A stretch of DNA of 64,000 nucleotides from Liolophura sinensis (Eukaryota > Mollusca > Polyplacophora > Chitonida > Chitonidae): positions 7,319,606 through 7,383,605 of the forward strand of contig NC_088305.1 in NCBI RefSeq assembly GCF_032854445.1. Direction: 5' to 3'. Positions 59,201 to 64,000 of the stretch are shown piece after piece. Position numbers and translations under genes: made by a program. Each line of letters begins with the position of its first letter. Within the stretch, counting starts at the first letter, position 1. The notes under the pieces are model-generated. The model made no database searches and was not told the origin of the DNA. It saw only the letters and a list, made by a program, of their open reading frames with translations.

Positions 59201-62200
59201 TTAAATATGCCAGATAATAAACATAATTTATGTAAGATTTTATCTCACTGTTATTTCACACTGTGCATCACTCATTTACAAATTTCAGGTGTATCCAGTA
59301 AAGCATCCAGAAACCTCACAGAGTGAAAGCAACATGGAGAGAAATCTGTCTTACTCTTGTCTTTGTCGGGTCTGCAGCCACACAATCCACGCTTCCCGCA
59401 TGTCCCCGACACATGTGCATACAGTCAACCTCGTTCTTCTCCCGATGCCACTGCCATATTAGTAACGTCTGGTCATGCGACCCACTAGCAAATGTGCTGA
59501 TTGGCTCTTCTCCTGCAAAAGGGAAAATCTTGCGGTCTAAGAGAGGCCAGTGAATGAATCATTGGGAAAAACTGAGTTGAGTTAAAAGGATTATGTACAT
59601 ATACTTAATTTGAATGGTCAGATGGTTTTGCCAAATGACAAGCACTTAAAACTGTGTCCAAGAGGCTCTCCCATCAACAAACTGACGAAAAACAAAGACA
59701 GTTGTCAAATGCCTGCATTCCAACTAAAAATCACCATTACAAAAGAAGACACCAGTATGGCACAAAACGGGTCAATATTGTAGCAGAGGATAAAAACCAT
59801 TGGTGGAGATTACTTGGGTATTGACATGATTGTTGCTGAAAGCTATACTCAAGAATCTAGTTGTAGTCTATTTATACGATTGTTGCTGAAGGCTATACTC
59901 ACGAACCGAGTTGTTTATCTACATGATCGTTGCTGAAGGCTATACTCAAGAATGTAGTTGTTTATCTATATGATTGTTGCTGAAGGCTATACTCAAGAAT
60001 CTAGTTGTTAGTCTATTTATACGATTGTTGCTGAAGGCTATACTCAAGAACCGAGTTGTTTATCTACATGATCGTTGCTGAAGGCTATACTCAAGAATGT
60101 AGTTGTTTATCTATATGATTGTTGCTGAAGGCTATACTCAAGAATCTAGTTGTTAGTCTATTTATACGATTGTTGCTGAAGGCTATACTCAAGAACCGAG
60201 TTGTTTATCTACATGATCGTTGCTGAAGGCTATACTCAAGAATGTAGTTGTTTATCTATATGATTGTTGCTGAAGGCTATACTCAAGAACCGAGTTGTTT
60301 ATCTACATGATCGTTGCTGAAGGCTATACTCAAGAATGTAGTTGTTTATCTATATGATTGTTGCTGAAGGCTATACTCAAGAATCTAGTTGTTAGTCTAT
60401 TTATACGATTGTTGCTGAAGGCTATACTCAAGAACCGAGTTGTTTATCTACATGATCGTTGCTGAAGGCTATACTCAAGAATGTAGTTGTTTATCTATAT
60501 GATTGTTGCTGAAGGCTATACTCAAGAATCTAGTTGTTAGTCTATTTATACGATTGTTGCTGAAGGCTATACTCAAGAACCGAGTTGTTTATCTACATGA
60601 TCGTTGCTGAAGGCTATACTCAAGAATGTAGTTGTTTATCTATATGATTGTTGCTGAAGGCTATACTCAAGAACCGAGTTGTTTATCTACATGATCGTTG
60701 CTGAAGGCTATACTCAAGAATGTAGTTGTTTATCTATATGATTGTTGCTGAAGGCTATACTCAAGAATCTAGTTGTTAGTCTATTTATACGATTGTTGCT
60801 GAAGACTATACTCAAGAATCTAGTTGTTTGTTTATCTATGTGATCGTTGCTGAAGGCTATACTCAAGAATCTAGTTGTTTGTTTATCTATATGATCGTTG
60901 CTGAAGGCTATACTCAAGAATCTAGTTGTTTGTTTATCTATATGATTGTTGCTGAAGGCTATACTCAAGAATCTAGTTGTTTGTTTATCTATATGATCAT
61001 TGCTGAAGGCTATACTCAAGAATCTAGTTGTTTGTTTATCTATATGACTGTTGCTGAAGGCTATACTCAAGAATCTAGTTGTTTGTTTATCTATATGACT
61101 GTTGCTGAAGGTTATACTCAAGAATCTAGTTGTTTGTTTATCTCTATGACTGTTGCTTAAGGCTATACTCAAGAATCTAGTTGTTTGTTTATCTATGTGA
61201 CTGTTGCTTAAGGCTATACTCAAGAATCTGTTTGTTTATCTATATGATTGTTGCTGAAGACTATACTCAAAAATCTAGTTGTTTGTTTATCTATATGATC
61301 ATTGCTGAAGGCTATACTCAAGAATCTAGTTGTTTGTTTATCTATATGACTGTTGCTGAAGGCTATACTCAAGAATCTAGTTGTTTGTTTATCTATATGA
61401 CTGTTGCTTAAGGCTATACTCAAGAATCTAGTTGTTTGTTTATCTATATGACTGTTGCTGAAGACTATACTCAAGAATCTAGTTGTTTGTTTATCTATAT
61501 GATTGTTGCTGAAGGCTATACTCAAGAATCTAGTTGTTTGTTTATTTATATGACTGTTGCTGAAGGCTATACTCAAGAATCTAGTTGTTTGTTTATCTAT
61601 ATGATTGTTGCTGAACTTTATATACTCAAAAATCTAGTTGTTTGTTTATTTATATGATTGCTGTGGAAGACTATATACTCAAGAATCTAGTTGTTTGTTT
61701 GATTGCAAACATCACCATTATTTAGGCACACAAATGTTTCTTTTTCCTTGTAATGGAACTCAGCTGTTGGTTGTTTACCTTGCATTATCCAGCAGACGCA
61801 TTTGACAGGGTCTGTGTGGCCAGGTATGGCCATTAGCGGAGTCCCATCCTTCTTCCACAGCCGTACTGTGTTGTCATAGCAACCAGACAAAATGCTGAAT
61901 AAGACAAAGATGATGAAGCAGATGTGCTTAATTTCTTTTGTGTTTTGTAATTCAAAACAAGTGACTGAATTGGTATTACCTGTATCAATAAATACTACCT
62001 CAGACCTCAAATTTCATCCATGAGTATACATTGCTCATTTTGCCTGATTCTGTTAATCTTGGGAAAAAATGATATAAAACTGAAAAAAATATGCTCAGTT
62101 AAGTTTCAGCTCCACAAGTAATATTTTAGAATGCTTGTCTGTAAAAATTGCACATTTCAGGGTAAAGACAGTGAAAATAGTTTGATCAATCTCATTTAGA

Positions 62201-63272
62201 AACTGTCAAAGATTTGTGTCTGGGGACACTTTCACTAATGCACAGTAAATACATTTGTAGATACACCTTTGAATTGTACGTTTTCAATCACATAACTTTA
62301 AAGCTTTTGCACAGTTTATCTTGGAACTGGGTAAACACTTTAAGGCTACAAGTAATAATTATAGTCTAATCCCTCCGAGACTGTTCCCCTTAAGATGTAT
62401 AAAAGGTCAAGGACGTATAAGAAAGGTCTTACTGATTGGCTGCTGACTGCACACAGCTCACCCAATCATCATGCAGCAGTGATCTGTCAGGTTCAGGAGC
62501 TGGCTGCCTCTCTACATATTCAATGCACACCACTGATTCCTGTAAACAAGGGAGGCAACTAGGTACAGATCAATTCTAGATTCCTGCAGACAAAGGAGAC
62601 AGTTTAGAATAAAATATGTGTATTTATTTAGTGTATCAAGGCAAAAAACAGGGAGAGCTAGATTCAAAGACACACAACCTAACTGCTGCTGTGGAAATAT
62701 AAAATATTTCCCTGTTCTTAGTCTTCGCTTAATTCCCTTTGATGGTTTGGAGGTGTCCATTACATGATGGACACCCACCGAGTCCCTTTTTAGAGGGCGT
62801 GTTACATGTACCTGATGCATTTCCACCTCTTTTTGACCGACGTTCTCACCCCTTATAAAGAATATTTTCCAAGGGCTTTCAAAGACAAAACTACACTTGT
62901 TTTCTAACACTCTGAAGTATTCTTCGTTTTAGGTTTGTAATTTCACATGGAGATAACAGGATTTTACTTCAGTGCGTTTTGGATTGGTTGATTAAGTAAA
63001 AACATCTGACCATGAAAAACACAGTAGTTGCAAGGATATTTATTATCAAGCTTACCTCTTCTTTAATTTCTTTTAAGGTCTTATCGTATGATTCAATGGT
63101 CATGAGGTTTCGTCGGTCACACACTAACACAAATTATTTATGCATACGCACTGGCTGTTGTATTTATAACTTACTGTGTTTGAGATCTCTTTCTGTTCCA
63201 AATATTCCCCCAAAGACACTCGCAAAAATTCACCATCAATGAGGAAGTCAAAGTCAACATTACTGCCATCAT
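50077..63272 (-). CDS. WDR12: WDR12 (Ytm1) ribosome biogenesis WD40 protein, 5' end missing
   Basis: Ten exons (63272-63175, 62539-62433, 61894-61779, 59512-59355, 58360-58315, 56699-56614, 54930-54790, 52309-52204, 50877-50745, 50227-50077) join in frame to 379 residues and a stop. WDR12 is the PeBoW-complex subunit (with PES1 and BOP1) needed for pre-rRNA processing and 60S assembly in the nucleolus. The visible protein starts late in the N-terminal NLE/ubiquitin-like domain ([20 protein letters not shown]), which binds the MDN1 ATPase. A seven-bladed WD40 propeller follows, with motifs [49 protein letters not shown] and YDKVMKLWD, plus the last blade NHIKIFQY. A charged loop ([20 protein letters not shown]) interrupts the propeller, as in other WDR12 proteins. 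Human WDR12 has 423 residues, so about 45 N-terminal residues are missing. Confidence 0.97.
50256..50504 (-). repeat. SINE-A, near full length, in last WDR12 intron
   Basis: GATTTATTTGATCGGAGTTT at the tail. The tRNA-like head in reverse is CTAACCACTATGTCATGGAGGCCC. Being in the same orientation as WDR12, its A/T-rich tail sits right before the last exon's polypyrimidine tract. Confidence 0.92.
50745..50877 (-). CDS. WDR12: WDR12 exon (WD blade)
   Basis: Acceptor TTTTTTTAG, donor GTACAT (weaker than the others). It encodes [20 protein letters not shown] then [20 protein letters not shown] and DTR. It ends in phase 2. Confidence 0.93.
51284..51400 (-). repeat. SINE-A tail that leads into the 96-bp array
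   Basis: TTTTGGATTGAAGTTTTAGG, CTGTACTCATGAATATTTTG, GTGGCCAGCATTTTGGAGGG, GGAAACCCACAATCATC. The internal part of this copy is the first unit of the following array. Confidence 0.82.
51337..52100. repeat. 96-97-bp minisatellite, 8 copies, derived from SINE-A interior
   Basis: GCCAGCATTTTGGAGGGAGG recurs at 51337, 51434, 51530, 51626, 51723, 51819, 51915 and 52011. Each unit continues GGGAAACCCACAATCATCTG, CAGGTTAGGTATACATGTAC, ATGGGAACTTACAACCAA. The first half is SINE-A body; the second half, with ACATGTACATG, is not. It lies in the WDR12 intron ending at 52203, about 100 bp from the exon. Confidence 0.95.
52204..52309 (-). CDS. WDR12: WDR12 exon (WD blade)
   Basis: Acceptor TCTTTTCAG, donor GTGAGT. 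It encodes [20 protein letters not shown] then [15 protein letters not shown]. It ends in phase 1. Confidence 0.95.
52996..53099. repeat. Hairpin: 46-bp arms, 12-bp loop
   Basis: The left arm 52996-53041 (GTTACATGGTTACTCAGTGA and on) and right arm 53054-53099 are inverted copies with three mismatches. The loop is TAATCCTCATTG. It sits in a WDR12 intron. It could be a fold-back element or a structured RNA. Confidence 0.93.
53910..54199. mobile_element. MITE-like element with long inverted repeats
   Basis: Arms of about 90 bp match imperfectly in inverted orientation. They share GTTRAAAGGCA ends, ATTTGAATNC, GGYGGGCTTT and a well-conserved inner block AGGAACTCTGACGTCACA, whose inverse is at 54120-54137. 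No coding capacity. It is in the same WDR12 intron as the hairpin. Confidence 0.78.
54790..54930 (-). CDS. WDR12: WDR12 exon (WD blade)
   Basis: Acceptor TTTTGCTAG, donor GTAAGC. It encodes [20 protein letters not shown] then [20 protein letters not shown]. 47 codons, phase 0 at both ends. Confidence 0.95.
54964..55160 (-). repeat. SINE-A, 5'-truncated
   Basis: GTATTTGATTCGTGTTTTAT, GTACTCAAGAATGTTTCACT, CATCATTATGGTGGGAA, GAAGCCAGCATAAGCTGGAC, CTTGAACTCACAGCGACC. It ends in the B-box region. Confidence 0.9.
55858..56130 (-). repeat. SINE-A, full length, reference copy
   Basis: The most complete minus copy: (TTTA)n tail, CATTGGTGTTTTACGTCGTA, CTCAAGAATATTTCACTTAT, ACGACGGCGGCCAGCATTAT, GGTGGGAGGAAACCGGGCAG, AGCATGAGCTGGACTTGAAC (B box), then CGCTAGCACGCTAACCGACT GAGCCACGGAGGCCC (A box). 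Low divergence suggests a relatively recent insertion. Confidence 0.95.
56190..56548 (-). repeat. tRNA-derived SINE, family C (TGAG-tail)
   Basis: The tail (GAGT)n is followed by GTCGTATTTAACAATTTTTC and AGTCATATGACGACG. The tRNA-like head in reverse reads GGCCCCGATAGCAACAGTTG / GTAGAGCG (A box) and CCAGGGTCAATCCTGGG (B box). It is a different family from A but has a tail organised similarly. It lies between two WDR12 exons. Confidence 0.85.
56614..56699 (-). CDS. WDR12: WDR12 exon (charged insertion loop)
   Basis: Acceptor TGTCTTCAG, donor GTGAGC. It encodes [20 protein letters not shown] then EGAKVHTR. The sequence is weakly conserved, but position, phase and charge pattern fit the family loop. 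It begins about 150 bp past a SINE head. Confidence 0.88.
56885..57325. repeat. 40-bp minisatellite, about 11 copies
   Basis: Units of GACTCAATTTGAGATGGGCA plus AAATTTTGGGTCAAACTCAC. Two unit subtypes alternate in blocks (GAAGATCAGCAAAATTTTGA and GAGATGGGCAAAATTTTGGG). It lies in a WDR12 intron. Confidence 0.94.
58315..58360 (-). CDS. WDR12: WDR12 46-bp exon
   Basis: Acceptor GTTTTCAG, donor GTGAGT. It encodes [15 protein letters not shown], one of the most conserved segments of WDR12. It ends in phase 1. Confidence 0.95.
58860..59027 (-). repeat. SINE-A fragment
   Basis: TTATTTATTCAATTGGTGTT, GTACTCAAGGATATTTCACT, GGCCAGCATTATTGTG, truncated after CAGCCGGAGGGGAAGC. Confidence 0.88.
59081..59170 (-). 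repeat. SINE-A tail fragment
   Basis: TTTTTTATTTGATTGAAGTT, ATCAAGAATATTTCATTGAT, ACGACAGTGGTCAGC. Confidence 0.8.
59355..59512 (-). CDS. WDR12: WDR12 exon (WD blade 2)
   Basis: Acceptor TTTTGCAG, donor GTAAGA. It encodes [20 protein letters not shown] then [20 protein letters not shown] and [12 protein letters not shown]. It ends in phase 0. Confidence 0.95.
59820..61702. repeat. 47/51-bp minisatellite with 145-bp higher-order repeat, about 38 units
   Basis: All units carry GATTGTTGCTGAAGGCTATA CTCAAGAA. From 59820 to about 60790 three subtypes (51, 47 and 47 bp) alternate as a 145-bp higher-order unit, for example TTAGTCTATTTATACG at 60008 and 60153. From about 60800 to 61700 a single 51-bp subtype dominates. 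As 51 is divisible by three, long 17-residue-repeat open frames arise on both strands; these are not genes. The array lies in a WDR12 intron and ends about 75 bp from exon 61779-61894. Confidence 0.95.
61779..61894 (-). CDS. WDR12: WDR12 exon (WD blade 1)
   Basis: Acceptor TTATTCAG, donor GTAAAC. It encodes [20 protein letters not shown] then [19 protein letters not shown] large minisatellite ends about 75 bp beyond its donor. Confidence 0.95.
62433..62539 (-). CDS. WDR12: WDR12 exon
   Basis: Acceptor GTTTACAG, donor GTAAGA. It encodes [20 protein letters not shown] then [15 protein letters not shown], the link from NLE to the first WD blade. It ends in phase 2. Confidence 0.95.
63175..63272 (-). 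CDS. WDR12: WDR12 exon (NLE domain end)
   Basis: Acceptor TTTTTACAG, donor GTAAGT. It encodes [20 protein letters not shown] then [12 protein letters not shown] and is entered with two bases of a split codon. It is the most 5' exon recognised. Confidence 0.94.
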
Positions 63273-63731
63273 CTGTAAAAACAAATAAGGTACAGGTTTT
63301 ATGAGCACAAAAACATGCAACTGATATTTTAAAAATTAGCCTTAACATGAATGTATAACATACATGTACAAGGTCTGTCTGAGCTTAGTAAACTTGTTTT
63401 ACATATTCATGAAGTTGGAAAGTTTGACAACTGAAATAAAAAGACAGCAGTCAGAAAGCTGGATTCGTGCCAGTAATCTTATTCATCTGAGACTAAACTA
63501 CATGTTCTTTGCGGAAAAAGACTTTAGGCAAATAAGCAAACAAGGGACACAGAAGGGTTTAAGAGATTGACCTCAAGGGTGCCATGCTGACTGACTGCTT
63601 GATAGCCAACATACCAAATTGTCCTTTGTCTATCAGCGAATGTGATAATGATATCTTCTCATTTGATTAATGATTAATGTAATGCTGAGCTTAAGGCGGT
63701 TAGTTTACCGAAAAAGAAGTAAACCACTGAC

Positions 63732-63892
63732 TATTTATTTATTTATTTGACTGGTGTTTAATGCCGTACTCAAGAATATTTGACTCATACAACAACGGCC
63801 AGCCTTATGGTGGGAGGAGACTGGACAGAGCCCGGGTGACCCTCTTGGCAGGTTCCAGACAGACCTTTCCACATACGGCCAGAGAGGAACTT
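63732..63892 (-). repeat. SINE-A fragment
   Basis: TATTTATTTATTTGACTGGT, GTACTCAAGAATATTTGACT, GCCAGCCTTATGGTGGGAGG, truncated after GGCCAGAGAGGAAC. Confidence 0.92.
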
Positions 63893-64000
63893 ATTGATAA
63901 TCATACTCGAAAGGCGGGACCAGTTAAGCACCCCCAGTTCGGGCTCTTCCCCAAACAAAGTTGTTTTGACATCTATCGTTGTTGATGACACCACAGCACT

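Noticed and set aside
60714-61576. Long open frames of 17-residue repeats on both strands
   Set aside because: They follow from a 51-bp minisatellite unit (a multiple of three) inside a WDR12 intron. No start context or conserved domain.
63785-63994. Possible first WDR12 exon (minus strand reads RLSSMIINKFLSG, similar to the LSNIINKLL motif of WDR12)
   Set aside because: The match runs into SINE sequence (SGRMW is the antisense SINE body), no suitable donor follows, and the preceding residues do not resemble the WDR12 N-terminus. Probably coincidence.

Overview
This window is animal nuclear DNA: spliced genes with GT-AG introns, tRNA-derived SINEs, MITE-like inverted repeats, a decayed Tc1/mariner element and many minisatellites. 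The dominant SINE family (tail ending in TCAAATAAATAAATA), the heavy use of the palindromic ACATGTACATGT motif and the protein sequences suggest a lophotrochozoan, most likely a mollusc. That taxonomic call is inference. Three conserved protein-coding genes can be reconstructed exon by exon, and every junction keeps the reading frame.

Left third (1186-21157, minus strand): a complete two-exon BCL2-family gene coding 185 residues with BH4, BH3, BH1, BH2 and a C-terminal membrane anchor. Its single coding intron is about 19.4 kb and falls inside BH2, right after the last W of the WIANHGGW motif. The intron is almost entirely repeat DNA: 26-, 37-, 70- and 232-bp tandem arrays, a sequence with about 87-bp higher-order periodicity, and several SINEs.

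Middle (21158-31574): an intergenic stretch of about 10.4 kb between the divergent BCL2-like and MSL1 genes. It holds a decayed 1545-bp Tc1 element (DD34E) inserted precisely at a TA inside a 77-bp minisatellite, a SINE with a telomere-like repeat beside it, a diverged direct duplication, a MITE-like inverted repeat and a perfect-core palindrome.

MSL1 (31575-44636, plus strand): eight coding exons, 477 residues, with the MSL2-binding coiled coil and a complete C-terminal PEHE domain. MSL1 is the scaffold of the MSL histone H4K16 acetyltransferase complex. The 3' end of coding exon 6, with its 5' splice site and the start of intron 6, has been amplified into an array of 22 full units plus one decayed unit (39908-42730). 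This puts 21 additional apparent donor sites behind the real one and is the most striking feature of the window.

WDR12 (63272-50077, minus strand): ten coding exons covering about 379 residues of the ribosome-biogenesis WD40 protein WDR12 (yeast Ytm1). Only the first exon or exons (about 45 N-terminal residues) are missing, presumably off the right edge. WDR12 and MSL1 are convergent, about 5.4 kb apart. The WDR12 introns carry minisatellites that look as if they were seeded from SINE segments, a 46-bp-arm hairpin and a MITE-like inverted repeat. The three genes act in unrelated processes (apoptosis, chromatin acetylation, 60S ribosome assembly). Nothing in the sequence suggests co-regulation.
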